Shown here: positions 15,427-25,964 of the stretch, one piece after another
Layout of the letters: each line of letters begins with the position of its first letter
Numbering within the stretch: position 1 is the first letter of the stretch
NCBI GenBank assembly: GCA_013002885.1
Contig: JABDLS010000036.1
Coordinates: 1 to 39,564 of the forward strand
DNA length: 39,564 bases
Direction: 5' to 3'
Source: Gemmatimonadota bacterium
GTDB lineage: Bacteria > Gemmatimonadota > Gemmatimonadetes > Longimicrobiales > Gaopeijiaceae
Position numbers and translations under genes: made by a program
The notes under the pieces: generated by a model
Database searches by the model: none
What the model saw: only the letters and a program-made list of their open reading frames with translations
What the model was told of the DNA's origin: nothing

Positions 15427-17178
15427 CTAGATCCGCGCCTGCACCGTGTAGAGCTGGTGATAGCGACCCTCGAGAGCCATGAGGTCGTCATGACGACCCC
15501 TCTCCACGATCTGTCCATCTTCGATGACGAGGATCAAGTCGGCCCGCTGGATCGTTGTGAGTCGGTGGGCGATGACGATGGTGGTGCGGCCGCGTAGGAG
15601 ATCGTTCAGGCTCTTCTGAATGAGTGCCTCGCTTTCCGTGTCCAGGCTCGACGTAGCCTCGTCGAGCAGCAAGATCCGGGGGTCGGCGAGGAGGGCCCGG
15701 GCGATGGTCACCCGCTGACGCTGGCCGCCCGAGAGCTTCACCCCGCGCTCGCCGATGATGGTGTCCAGTCCGTCGGGGAAGCGATCGGCGAACTCCATTA
15801 CATATGCCTTTTCTGCCGCCTCGACGATCTGTTCGTCTTCGGCGTCGGGGCGAGCGAAACGGAGATTCTCCCGGATCGTGCCGTCGAAGAGGAAGTCGTC
15901 CTGGAAGACGAGGCCGAGCTGCTTGCGGTACGTGGAGAGGATGACGGTACGAAGGTCGACGCCATCCACGACCACTGTCCCGTCGTCCGGCGTGAGAAAG
16001 CTCGCCGCCAGACCCGCCATCGTCGATTTACCGGAGCCCGAGCTTCCAACGAGCGCCACGACCATACCGGGGGTCGCTTCGAAGCTGACGCCCTTGAGGA
16101 CGGGCTTGTCGTCCTCGTACGCGAAGTGGACGTCCTCGAACGTCAGATGACCGGAGATCTGAGGCATTTCGACGACCCGGTCGGGGTCGTCGTCCTCCTG
16201 AGGCCAGGACAGAAGCTCGGCCGTCCGGTCCAACCCGGCGAACGCCTCTGTCATCTGGGTGCCGATGTTGGCCATCTGCACCACGGGAGCGATGAGGAAC
16301 CCCAGGAAGAGGGTGAACGAGAAGAGCTCGCCCACGGTGATCTGACCCTGGACGACGAGGTACCCGCCGTAGCCCATGATGAGAACGCTGGCGAGACCCA
16401 TGAAGAAGCTGCCCAGGCTTGTGACGAGGCTGGACGTGGTGAGGGTGGTCTTGACGTTGTCGAAGATCCGCATCACCCCGTCGAGGAAGATCTCCGCCTC
16501 TTTCTCGACCGCGTGAAATCCTTTGATGATGCGAATGCCGCCCAGGGCTTCCGTGAGGCGGCCGGTGACCTCCGCTCGGATCTTGCCCCGCTCGCGGAAG
16601 GCGGGTCGCAGGGTCTGGAACGCCTTCGTCGATACGAAGGCGAAGGCTGCCAGGGGGACCAGAGCCAGCCCTGTCATGACCGGATCGATGCGGACCAGGA
16701 AGGAAAACGCGACAACCGCGGTAACGGTGCCGCCCACCAACTGGACCAGCCCCGTTCCCACCAGATTCCGGACGCCCTCCACGTCGTCCATGATACGGGA
16801 GACCAACTCACCCGACTTGGTATTGTCGAAGATGTGGACCGGGAGCTGGAGTACGTGCTCCTGGACCTGAGCCCGGAGATTGGCGATGAGGTTCTGGGCC
16901 TCCACGCTGAGGAGCATGGTGAGGGCGTAGGACGTCGCCGCCTGCACCGTCACCGCGGCGCCGACTCCCGCCAGAATGAAGTACAGCATCTGGATGTCGC
17001 TGTTGGCGATGACATCATCGATGATGAACTTCGTAGCCCATGGCAGGACCAGCCCCGAGAGACGGTTCATGACGATGAGGATCAGGCCGATGGCAAGCAG
17101 CCCTCTTCGCGGCCAGATGATCTCCTCGAAGGCGTTCCGGAGGCTGGAACCCGAGATCTTCTTGTTGTTGGTCGACAT
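15427..17178 (-). CDS. ABC exporter, MsbA/LmrA-type half transporter
   Basis: A 583-residue fused permease-ATPase. ATG 17178 (MSTNNKKIS) is chosen; the frame is open for another 34 codons but those look non-coding. Residues about 20-310 form six transmembrane helices with the coupling features of type IV ABC exporters (RLSGLVLPWATKFIIDDVI, IFDNTKSGELVSRIMDDVEGVRNLV). The ATPase domain has Walker A GSSGSGKST (Lys384), Q-loop VFQDD, signature KLSGGQRQR (about 482-490), Walker B ILLLDEATS with catalytic Glu507, and H-loop IAHRL, all intact. It would act as a homodimer. Lipid, peptide or drug export are all possible. The region before it is shared with the divergent lipoprotein gene at 17235. Confidence 0.95.
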   Translation of the reverse strand: MSTNNKKISGSSLRNAFEEIIWPRRGLLAIGLILIVMNRLSGLVLPWATKFIIDDVIANSDIQMLYFILAGVGAAVTVQAATSYALTMLLSVEAQNLIANLRAQVQEHVLQLPVHIFDNTKSGELVSRIMDDVEGVRNLVGTGLVQLVGGTVTAVVAFSFLVRIDPVMTGLALVPLAAFAFVSTKAFQTLRPAFRERGKIRAEVTGRLTEALGGIRIIKGFHAVEKEAEIFLDGVMRIFDNVKTTLTTSSLVTSLGSFFMGLASVLIMGYGGYLVVQGQITVGELFSFTLFLGFLIAPVVQMANIGTQMTEAFAGLDRTAELLSWPQEDDDPDRVVEMPQISGHLTFEDVHFAYEDDKPVLKGVSFEATPGMVVALVGSSGSGKSTMAGLAASFLTPDDGTVVVDGVDLRTVILSTYRKQLGLVFQDDFLFDGTIRENLRFARPDAEDEQIVEAAEKAYVMEFADRFPDGLDTIIGERGVKLSGGQRQRVTIARALLADPRILLLDEATSSLDTESEALIQKSLNDLLRGRTTIVIAHRLTTIQRADLILVIEDGQIVERGRHDDLMALEGRYHQLYTVQARI

Positions 17179-17234
17179 GGTCGCGGAAGATACACTATCG
17201 TGAACGGAGTGCGGATCCGGGGGTTTCAACAGGT

Positions 17235-17651
17235 ATGAACGCGATGAGAATGTGGACGGCCGTGGCCGTCGCGACCGCAATTGGTGGATGCTCCACGAGC
17301 ATCGGGGTGGACCTGACGGGACTGTGGGTGGCGGACAGCTACGTGTTCGGCAGCGTCGGAGGAGCCACCGTCGACCTCATCGCCCGAGACGGCGCGTCGA
17401 TGACTCTCACCATCGATCGCTTCATCGATGCTCGCCGTCGCGTGACTGCCAGATTCGCCGATGGGGTGGGAGGCGAAGAGGTCCTGTCAGGGGAGGTCTT
17501 CGTCGACCAGGGCTATTTCGAGTTCGAGGACGCCACTTTCGTGTTCGACCGGGTCGAAGACGTCCTGATCCTCACCAACGAGTCGGAGACCTTCGACTTC
17601 GGCAGCGGGCCGGAAGCGGCCACGCTCACCATCCGACTTACGCAGCTGTAG
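17235..17651 (+). CDS. Small hypothetical lipoprotein
   Basis: A 138-residue protein of unknown family. The N-terminus MNAMRMWTAVAVATAIGGC is a short lipoprotein signal with the Cys at residue 19. The mature part looks like a small beta-barrel/lipocalin-like fold made of repeated strand-turn-strand segments (LTGLWVADSYVF, SMTLTIDRFIDARRRVTARF, GYFEFEDATFVFDRVEDVLILT, ATLTIRLTQL). It opens only 56 bases from the start of the divergent ABC exporter. A weak promoter-like pair, TTGGTC (17168) and TACACT (17191) with 17-base spacing, faces it. No function can be assigned. Confidence 0.75.
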   Translation: MNAMRMWTAVAVATAIGGCSTSIGVDLTGLWVADSYVFGSVGGATVDLIARDGASMTLTIDRFIDARRRVTARFADGVGGEEVLSGEVFVDQGYFEFEDATFVFDRVEDVLILTNESETFDFGSGPEAATLTIRLTQL

Positions 17652-17670
17652 GCGACTCACCTTCGCCTAC
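17648..17670 (+). terminator. Hairpin overlapping a stop codon
   Basis: GTAGGCGA (17648-17655) pairs perfectly with TCGCCTAC (17663-17670) around a 7-base loop. The left arm includes the TAG stop of the small lipoprotein gene. No T-run follows, so it may be a terminator or a transcript-end stabiliser. Confidence 0.45.
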
Positions 17671-17867
17671 AGCCGGTCGCGCGTCGGTGTCGTGGCACGT
17701 GCCACGATGTGAGCACCACGTGCGCGACGCCGGTTCCAGGCCGTCCGCACCCCCTTGGGGTGATTGGACCACACCTGTAGCTTTGCGACTTCCCTGAGCG
17801 GGCTCGCCTTTCCGAGCCCCTCGACCCCGTCGGTGACTACGGCGGGGCCAACACGGATGCCCTGATC
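17652..17867 (+). promoter_or_regulatory. leuS upstream region with an 18-bp perfect palindrome
   Basis: This 216-base gap before leuS is dense in dyad symmetry. TCGTGGCACGTGCCACGA (17690-17707) is a perfect 18-bp palindrome. It is flanked by partly complementary sequences (CCGGTCGCGCG near 17673 and TGCGCGACGCCGG near 17720). A second hairpin, GGGCTCG/CGAGCCC with a 6-base loop (17800-17819), lies 48 bases before the start codon. I looked for the T-box consensus and found none. The palindrome could bind a dimeric regulator, or the whole could be an attenuating leader. No ORF is convincing here. Confidence 0.5.
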
Positions 17868-20321
17868 ATGGCCAACGAAGAGAACGGCGGATACGACCCG
17901 TCTGCAGTCGAAGAGAAATGGCAGCGCTACTGGAACGAGCGCGGCACGAACACGTTCACCCGCAACGAGTTGGAGAACGCAGAGGCCCCGTACTACAACC
18001 TCATGATGTTTCCCTATCCCTCCGCCGAGGGACTCCATGTGGGCAACATCTACGCCTTCACGGGGGCCGACGTTCATGGGCGGTACCATCGACTCCAGGG
18101 CAAGGACGTCTTCGAACCCATGGGCTTCGACGCCTTCGGGATCCACTCGGAGAACTTCGCCCTGAAGATCGGGACCCACCCGATGGATCTGATTCCGTCG
18201 AACGTGGAGAATTTCACCCGCCAGCTCCGTCGCATCGGGGGGATGTTCGACTGGGATCACTCCGTGGATACGACCGATCCCGCCTATTACAAGTGGACCC
18301 AGTGGATCTTCTTGCAGCTCTTCGACAACGGTCTGGCCGAGCGCAAGGAGGCGCCCGTCAACTGGTGCCCCTCGTGCATGACGGTCCTCGCCAACGAACA
18401 GGTCATCGCCGGTGCGTGTGAGCGCTGCGGCACTCCGGTGGAGCAACGGCGCATTGCTCAGTGGTTCTTCAAGATCACCGACTACGCGGAACGCCTCCTG
18501 GGGAACCTCGAGGACATCGACTGGTCGGACACCACGCTCAAAGCCCAGCACAACTGGATCGGGCGAAGCACGGGTGCTCAACTGAGGTTCCCCGTCGTCG
18601 ACGCCGACGGGAACGAGACAGGCACGTCCATCGAGGTCTATACGACCCGCCCCGACACGGTCTTCGGTGCATCGTACATGGTGCTGTCGCCGGAGCATCC
18701 GCTGGTCGACGAGGTCACCGACGACGGCGTCCGCGCGCCGGTCTACGCGTACATCGACACGGCCGCGAAGAAGGACCTCGTCGCCCGTCAGAAGACCGAC
18801 AAGACGAAGACCGGCGTGCCGACCGGAGGCTACTGCCGCAATCCCGCAACGGGTGAACGCATTCCCATATGGATCGCGGACTACGTGCTGATGGACTACG
18901 GGACCGGTGCCATCATGGCCGTTCCCGGCCATGACGAGCGGGACTTCGAGTTCGCATCCGCATTCGATCTGCCCATCGTTCGCGTAGTCGCGGGTCCCGA
19001 TGACGACGCCGACACTCCCCTGGAGGAGGCGTACGTCGGGCCTGGGAGGTTGGTGAACTCAGGCCCTTTCGACGACACTCACGTCTCCGAGTCGGTGGAG
19101 AAGGTTACTGCTTGGGCCGAGGAGCACGGTTGGGGGGAGGCGAAGGTGAACTTCCGACTCCACGACTGGTGCATCTCGCGCCAGCGCTATTGGGGACCGC
19201 CCATCCCCGTCATCCACTGCGATGCCTGCGGACCGGTCGGCGTCGCGGAAGACCAGCTGCCGGTGGTCTTGCCTCGGGTAGAGGACTTCAAGCCCGACGA
19301 CACGGGAGTCAGTCCGCTGGCGCGGGTCGAGTCGTGGTACCAGACGACGTGCCCGAAGTGCGGGGCCGACGCCCGGCGCGAGACCGACGTGTCCGACACC
19401 TTCCTGGATTCGAGCTGGTACTTCCTCCGCTACCCCTCCACGGATTTCGATGACAGGCCCTTCGACCCGGAGATCACGAAGAAGTGGCTGCCCGTAGATG
19501 CGTACATCGGTGGCAACGAGCACGCGGTGCTGCACCTGCTCTACTCACGCTTCATCATCATGGTCCTCAAGGACCTGGGCCACCTCGACTTCGAAGAGCC
19601 CTACGACGTCTTCCGCGCTCACGGGCTCATCATCCGGGAGGGCTCGAAGATGTCCAAGAGCCGGGGTAACGTCATCGTGCCCGACCCCATCATCGAGGAG
19701 TTCGGAGCCGACACCTTCCGCACGTACCTGATGTTCCTCGGACCTTTCGAGGAGGGCGGCGACTATCGCCCCCAGGGCATCCAGGGCCCTTACGGCTTCC
19801 TGCACCGCCTCTTCGACACCGTCGTGGGCGCCGTCGACGCGGCGGCCGATCCGGATGTAGAGCGTAAGGTCCACCAGACGATCCGGCAGGTCACCGAGCA
19901 GATCCCGGCGCTGAGCTACAACACGGCCATCGCGGCGATGATGGAGTGCCTGAACGTGATTCGGGCCGGAGGGCGCACGGCCGCGCGAGCCGAAGTCGAG
20001 GCGCTGGTTCCCCTGGTGGCGCCCTTCGCTCCCCACATGGCCGAGGAGTTGTGGGAGCGGCTGGGCCACGAGGGGAGCATTTTCGACGGTGCCCATTGGC
20101 CCGCCTTCGATCCGGCGAAGCTGGTGGAGAGCACGGTGGAGATCGCCGTACAGGTGAACGGGAAGCTCCGTGCCACGATTTCCGTGGCCAAGGACGCTTC
20201 CGAGGAGAACGTCGTAAGTCTGGCCAGGGGTGAGGAGAACGTCGCCCGATACCTGGAGGACGGTACGGAGCGCAGAGTGATCCACGTACCGGGCCGCCTG
20301 GTGAACTTCGTTGTAGGATGA
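17868..20321 (+). CDS. leuS: Leucine--tRNA ligase
   Basis: A class Ia synthetase that charges tRNA-Leu, 817 residues, slightly shorter than the roughly 860 usual in bacteria. The HIGH-type motif reads HVGN (57-60) after PYPSAEGL, and the KMSKS motif is intact (594-598, SKMSKSRGN). A Zn-binding knuckle is seen in WCPSCMTVLANEQV...CERCG, and a second Cys set (CDACG ... CPKCG) lies in the insertion before the KMSKS region. The editing domain (CP1) contains the TTRPDTVFGAS signature, so proofreading should work. The C-terminus ends with the short domain AVQVNGKLRATISV. ATG 17868 begins MANEENGGYDPSAVEEKWQ, matching the family start. tkt follows on the same strand after 71 bases. Confidence 0.97.
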   Translation: MANEENGGYDPSAVEEKWQRYWNERGTNTFTRNELENAEAPYYNLMMFPYPSAEGLHVGNIYAFTGADVHGRYHRLQGKDVFEPMGFDAFGIHSENFALKIGTHPMDLIPSNVENFTRQLRRIGGMFDWDHSVDTTDPAYYKWTQWIFLQLFDNGLAERKEAPVNWCPSCMTVLANEQVIAGACERCGTPVEQRRIAQWFFKITDYAERLLGNLEDIDWSDTTLKAQHNWIGRSTGAQLRFPVVDADGNETGTSIEVYTTRPDTVFGASYMVLSPEHPLVDEVTDDGVRAPVYAYIDTAAKKDLVARQKTDKTKTGVPTGGYCRNPATGERIPIWIADYVLMDYGTGAIMAVPGHDERDFEFASAFDLPIVRVVAGPDDDADTPLEEAYVGPGRLVNSGPFDDTHVSESVEKVTAWAEEHGWGEAKVNFRLHDWCISRQRYWGPPIPVIHCDACGPVGVAEDQLPVVLPRVEDFKPDDTGVSPLARVESWYQTTCPKCGADARRETDVSDTFLDSSWYFLRYPSTDFDDRPFDPEITKKWLPVDAYIGGNEHAVLHLLYSRFIIMVLKDLGHLDFEEPYDVFRAHGLIIREGSKMSKSRGNVIVPDPIIEEFGADTFRTYLMFLGPFEEGGDYRPQGIQGPYGFLHRLFDTVVGAVDAAADPDVERKVHQTIRQVTEQIPALSYNTAIAAMMECLNVIRAGGRTAARAEVEALVPLVAPFAPHMAEELWERLGHEGSIFDGAHWPAFDPAKLVESTVEIAVQVNGKLRATISVAKDASEENVVSLARGEENVARYLEDGTERRVIHVPGRLVNFVVG

Positions 20322-20392
20322 GCCCGTCAGCCGATCCGAGCCCGTGATACGGAGGAGTCCGTCAGCGGGACAAGCCCAGGGAGCGGGGTGAG

Positions 20393-22459
<2,067 letters not shown>

Positions 22460-22466
22460 GGTCCTT

Positions 22467-23189
22467 GTGCAACGCCCCCTGGCAGTCGTTGCGATGGCCC
22501 TCGCGATGGTGTCTGCAAGCGAGGCGCTCCTGGCCCAGACAGTCCAGGGTCGCGTTCTCGACGATGAGGACGACCGACCCGTCGGCACGGCGGTGGTGCG
22601 CCTCCTGGACGGCGACGGGGAGCAGCGCGCCATCGCAGCGGCAGACTCGCTCGGCCGCTACTCCCTCGAAGTGCCCGAGCCTGGGGTCTACCGGTTGAGG
22701 GCCGAGCGCCTCGGGTACCACGCCATGGAGACACCACTTCTGGAGATGGGTCGGGCTGACGGACTCTATCCTCTGGATCTCCTCGTACGGCGCGCGCCGG
22801 TTCCCATCGAGGGGTTGGAGGTCACGAACCGTGACGTGGACCGGCGGGTCCGGCTCCTCACCGGTATCTCTCCCGCCGCACTGCGTTGGCGCCCTTTGCG
22901 GCAAGAAGACCTGCGAGACCACGTCGAACGGGCCCACGATCTGACAGCGCTCATGCGTTGGGGGAACTACGCCGGCATCGAGGTCATGGAGTACGACGAT
23001 GGCCCATGCTATCTCATGCGTCGATACGGATGTCTGCCCGTCTATCTCGATGGTTTTCCCCTCACGCCCGGGGCCTTCGATCTCGTGGCTCTGGACATGC
23101 TCCACACCGTGCTCGTGGTGGCACCCAACGAGAGCATTCAGTACCCCCGTGGTGGCGTGCTCATGTACACTCCGGGTTGGATACGGTGA
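22467..23189 (+). CDS. Exported carboxypeptidase-regulatory-like / plug-like protein, copy 1
   Basis: A 240-residue protein starting at GTG 22467, with a signal peptide (cleavage near LLAQ-TV). Residues about 25-105 form a carboxypeptidase D regulatory-like beta domain (VQGRVLDDEDDRPVGTAVVRLLD ... GVYRLRAERLGY). The C-terminal part, about 140-240, contains DLTALMRWGNYAGIEVM, a Cys pair in GPCYLMRRYGCLPVYLDG and a last strand GGVLMYTP. It resembles the plug region of TonB-dependent receptors, with a VYLDG-type signature, but no barrel follows. It is a tandem paralogue of the next gene. Family membership of the plug-like part is an inference. Role unknown; possibly a periplasmic or surface accessory. 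Confidence 0.82.
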   Translation: MQRPLAVVAMALAMVSASEALLAQTVQGRVLDDEDDRPVGTAVVRLLDGDGEQRAIAAADSLGRYSLEVPEPGVYRLRAERLGYHAMETPLLEMGRADGLYPLDLLVRRAPVPIEGLEVTNRDVDRRVRLLTGISPAALRWRPLRQEDLRDHVERAHDLTALMRWGNYAGIEVMEYDDGPCYLMRRYGCLPVYLDGFPLTPGAFDLVALDMLHTVLVVAPNESIQYPRGGVLMYTPGWIR

Positions 23190-23194
23190 GGGCC

Positions 23195-23938
23195 ATGAGT
23201 CGGGCTTGGCTGTCGACGGCTGCGCTCGCGATGACGTCGCTTGCCACTCCATCGATCGGTGGGGCCCAGACGTTCCAGGGGCGCGTTCTCGAAGACGGAA
23301 GCGACGCTCCTGTGGCGACGGCACTCGTAACGCTCCTCGACGCAAGTGGCGAGCAGGTAGCGGTGAGCATCGCCGACGATGCGGGTGCGTACAGGGTTCG
23401 GGCCGGCGAGCCCGGGGTTTATCGGCTGCGCGCTGAGCGCATCGGATTCGCAGCCTTCGAGACACCCCTCCTCGAGGCCGGAGCCGCAGACGGTACCTAC
23501 ACTGTCGACCTCGTCGTCCGCAGCGATCCGCTGGAGCTGCCGGGCTTCACGGTAGAGACGAACCGACTCTCGGAGGAGGCCGCCGATCGGGCGGTTCAGC
23601 TCATCCTGGGGCTCAGCCCCGAGTCGCTGCGGCTGCGGCCTGTCGACTTCCGGACGATTCAGGACCACGTGGACCGGGCGCATAACCTGGTGGATCTCCT
23701 CCGGTGGGAGGCGAAGGCGGGTCTGCTGATCACCACCAACAGTGACGGCCCTTGCATCGCGGTCCGAGCTCGAGGGTGTCTCGCCGTCTACCTCAACGGG
23801 CTGCGATTGCGACGGGAGTTCGTGGAGGCGGTTCCCCTGGAGATGATCTACCGGATCGTCGTGGTCACGTCGACCGACGGCTCCATGGTCTATCCAAGCG
23901 GTGCCGTTCTTCTCTATACCGAGGCTTGGTTGGGCTGA
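23195..23938 (+). CDS. Exported carboxypeptidase-regulatory-like / plug-like protein, copy 2
   Basis: A 247-residue paralogue of the preceding gene, with the same order: signal peptide (cleavage near GGAQ-TF), regulatory-like domain (FQGRVLEDGSDAPVATALVTLLD ... GVYRLRAERIGF), then the Cys-containing plug-like part (GPCIAVRARGCLAVYLNG) and a final strand AVLLYTEAW. ATG 23195 is 5 bases after the previous stop. An in-frame GTG at 23186 would overlap that stop as GTGA and is a real alternative. The two proteins share blocks such as PGVYRLRAER and ETPLLE but differ elsewhere, so the duplication is old. Function unknown. Confidence 0.82.
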   Translation: MSRAWLSTAALAMTSLATPSIGGAQTFQGRVLEDGSDAPVATALVTLLDASGEQVAVSIADDAGAYRVRAGEPGVYRLRAERIGFAAFETPLLEAGAADGTYTVDLVVRSDPLELPGFTVETNRLSEEAADRAVQLILGLSPESLRLRPVDFRTIQDHVDRAHNLVDLLRWEAKAGLLITTNSDGPCIAVRARGCLAVYLNGLRLRREFVEAVPLEMIYRIVVVTSTDGSMVYPSGAVLLYTEAWLG

Positions 23939-23941
23939 CGA

Positions 23942-23964
23942 CCGCTGTCCGGAGGGGGCAGCGG
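23942..23964 (+). terminator. Hairpin after the paralogous pair
   Basis: CCGCTG (23942-23947) pairs with CAGCGG (23959-23964), and three more inner pairs leave a 5-base loop. CTTGCTTGCT follows. It lies 4 bases after the stop codon, so it is a likely transcript end for the tkt-plug-like unit. Confidence 0.5.
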
Positions 23965-24039
23965 CTTGCTTGCTGGGCCCCCCATACGGTCGTACGCTGA
24001 CCACGCGGTTCGTGCTCTCCAACTCACGGAGGTGGCCCC

Positions 24040-24606
24040 GTGGTCATTTCGATCGTGTCCCTCTGGCTCCCCATCTTGCTTGCTGCCGTGATGGTCTTCG
24101 TGGTCAGCTCTTTGTTCCACACGGTGCTGAACTGGCACAAGAACGACTACAAGCGCATCCCGGACGAGGACGGAGTGCTGGGCGCCCTGGCTCCCATGAA
24201 CATTCCTCCGGGCGACTATGTGGTCCCCTACATGGCGACCAAAGAAGATTGGACGTCCGACGAGTTCAAGGCGAAGGTCGAGCGGGGCCCGGTGATGTTC
24301 GCGACGGTCCTGGACGGGAAGGCCGTATTCAGCATGGGGCCACAATTGGTCCAGTGGTTCGCATATTGTCTCCTCGTGGGTGTGGTCGCAGCCTATGTCA
24401 CGGGGAGAACGCTTCCGGCTGGCGCCGAGTACCTGAGTGTTTTCCGGCTCTCGGGCACCGTCGCGTTCGCCTGCTATGCCATGGCCTTGCCCCAGCACTC
24501 CATCTGGTATCACAGGAACTGGCCGGCAACGCTGCGAAACATGACGGATGGCCTGGTCTATTCCCTGCTCACCGCCGGTGCCTTCGGGTGGCTCTGGCCC
24601 GCCTGA
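24040..24606 (+). CDS. Hypothetical integral membrane protein
   Basis: A 188-residue protein starting at GTG 24040, with GGAGGT exactly 6 bases upstream, which fixes the start. Four hydrophobic helices are predicted: about 5-28, 105-122, 132-150 and 170-187. Between the first and second is a soluble region with HKNDYKRIPDEDGVL, NIPPGDYVVPYM and KVERGPVMFATV. I recall small membrane proteins of this layout being common and uncharacterised in environmental bacteria, but I cannot name the family. Its stop comes just before the convergent end of the anti-sigma-like gene (3 bases apart). Confidence 0.8.
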   Translation: MVISIVSLWLPILLAAVMVFVVSSLFHTVLNWHKNDYKRIPDEDGVLGALAPMNIPPGDYVVPYMATKEDWTSDEFKAKVERGPVMFATVLDGKAVFSMGPQLVQWFAYCLLVGVVAAYVTGRTLPAGAEYLSVFRLSGTVAFACYAMALPQHSIWYHRNWPATLRNMTDGLVYSLLTAGAFGWLWPA

Positions 24607-24609
24607 CGT

Positions 24610-25368
24610 TCAACGGAGGCTGGTGGTCGTAAGCGCGAGAAGCGCCTCGGCCCCGATCTCGCCAACCACGGCTTGTTCGAGGTCGGCGGTCGCCCAGGTC
24701 ACCACAGGCATGGACGAGGAGTTGGCGGTGGTGGAGACGCTGGGAGGCCTCGGGTCCGCATGGTCCCGAGGCACCAGGTAGTGGGAGAGGGAGCCGTCGG
24801 CGCCCTTGTAGACGATCATGGCTCCGAGCCGGCCCTCCAGTAGGCACACCTCGGCCCGCGCCAGTTCGAAACCGGCGAAGGCCAGCGGGTCGAGGGCGAT
24901 CCCCAACTCCCGCTCCAGGAAGTGGCGGATCTCCGACGGGTCGTCCGTCTCGATGTGCTCCTGCCCCACAGCGCGGCGGAGATAGTCCTCGACGAAGACG
25001 GCGGATGGCTCGATGGTTCTCCGCGTGTCGCCGAGCTGCGCGACCGTGACGACGCCCACCACGGCGACCAACGCCAGCGGCCACGCGCTTCGTTGGAGAA
25101 CCCGTCCTGCCCACGGCTCGACCCCCAGGGCCTCCTCGGGCGCCCAGCGGGCGGCGGCCAGATTGTCGAAGATCCGACGGCGAAGGGTCATCGGTGCGGA
25201 GAGTTCGCGGACGCGGGAGTAGACGTCCAGGAGCGCCTCGTCCTGCTGGAAGTACTCCTGACAGCAAGCGCATCCGTCCAGGTGGAGTCGGGCCTGGGTA
25301 ACACGGGCATCCACAACGCGGAGACGCTCCGGCGGCCACAGCGCGCTTCTCGCCTCGGCGCAATCCAT
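24610..25368 (-). CDS. Putative anti-sigma factor with zinc-finger motif
   Basis: A protein of about 252 residues. The N-terminal H29-x3-C33-x2-C36 (HLDGCACC) matches the ZAS zinc-binding anti-sigma motif, and a conserved Cys3 is also present. One transmembrane helix lies at about residues 92-111 (WPLALVAVVGVVTVAQL), leaving a C-terminal domain of about 140 residues outside the membrane that includes FLERELGIALDPLAFAGFELARAEVCLLEGR. Its start overlaps the upstream stop: ATG 25368 gives TGATG with GGAGG 7 bases upstream, while GTG 25371 gives GTGA. It probably holds the sigma-like partner encoded just upstream in an inactive state at the membrane. Confidence 0.82.
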   Translation of the reverse strand: MDCAEARSALWPPERLRVVDARVTQARLHLDGCACCQEYFQQDEALLDVYSRVRELSAPMTLRRRIFDNLAAARWAPEEALGVEPWAGRVLQRSAWPLALVAVVGVVTVAQLGDTRRTIEPSAVFVEDYLRRAVGQEHIETDDPSEIRHFLERELGIALDPLAFAGFELARAEVCLLEGRLGAMIVYKGADGSLSHYLVPRDHADPRPPSVSTTANSSSMPVVTWATADLEQAVVGEIGAEALLALTTTSLR

Positions 25369-25871
25369 CACAAGGCCTCCCGCCCTCCACGCGGTCTACG
25401 GCTGGCGAGGAGCTCCTTCATCAAGGCGTCCCGGTAGCCGAGCATCCCCTTGAGTCGTTCTTCATCGATTTCCATGGCTGCCGCCGCGTCGGCCCGGCTC
25501 CATCGACGCAGCAAGACCAACCAAAGCGCGGATCGCGGGCCCGGTGGAAGCGAGCCTGCCGCTTGGAAAAGGCGTTCTGCCCCGAGGTCTTCGAAAGCCA
25601 TGGGATCCACGGTGTCTCGCCCGACGGGAGGCGGCCTGTCGTCTCCCGCTCGACTCCGCGCGCGACGCAAGAACGAGCGCACGAGGCGAGCTTCGAACCA
25701 CCGCCGTGTCTGCTCCGGATCAGCGTCTGCAGCGTGCTCCTGGAACGAGAGCATCACCGCGTCCACCACGAGTGTCTCGGCCTGTGCTGTGCTACCCCCG
25801 CACAAGAAGAGGGCGCCCTGATAGAGGGCGTCCATCTCGCCGCTCGCCACTTCTTCAAAGGTCCGACCCAT
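25368..25871 (-). CDS. Degenerate ECF-type sigma factor-like protein
   Basis: A 167-residue protein. ATG 25871 with AGGA 5 bases upstream is chosen. Residues about 5-60 resemble sigma region 2 (FEEVASGEMDALYQGALFLCGGSTAQAETLVVDAVMLSFQEH, parallel to the LYRTALRLTG..ADAEDLVQETFL pattern). Residues about 105-155 resemble region 4 (LPPGPRSALWLVLLRRWSRADAAAAMEIDEERLKGML), with helix-turn-helix spacing. The DNA-melting and -10 recognition residues look eroded (VVDAVMLSF instead of VQETFLRAF). It overlaps the anti-sigma-like gene downstream, which is the usual ECF arrangement. It may be a functional minimal ECF factor or a decayed one. Confidence 0.75.
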   Translation of the reverse strand: MGRTFEEVASGEMDALYQGALFLCGGSTAQAETLVVDAVMLSFQEHAADADPEQTRRWFEARLVRSFLRRARSRAGDDRPPPVGRDTVDPMAFEDLGAERLFQAAGSLPPGPRSALWLVLLRRWSRADAAAAMEIDEERLKGMLGYRDALMKELLASRRPRGGREAL

Positions 25872-25964
25872 GAAGGTCCTGCGCTGTCGTCGTGGATGAA
25901 TCCCCCTCCTACGACACAATACGGGAGGCGCCCGAAGTGTTCTCGGCAGCGTGACGGGCCCCTG

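Noticed and set aside
16126..17238. Plus-strand 370-codon open frame antisense to the ABC exporter
   Set aside because: Composition is Asp/Glu/His/Gly-rich without any domain, typical of high-GC antisense frames; the exporter on the other strand has every ABC motif.
17652..17867. T-box riboswitch before leuS
   Set aside because: The conserved antiterminator string (AGGGTGGNACC-like) is not present.
22886..23194. N-terminal extension of the second plug-like protein
   Set aside because: The extension overlaps its paralogue in another frame and is Arg/His-rich shadow sequence; the signal peptide begins at 23195 (or 23186).
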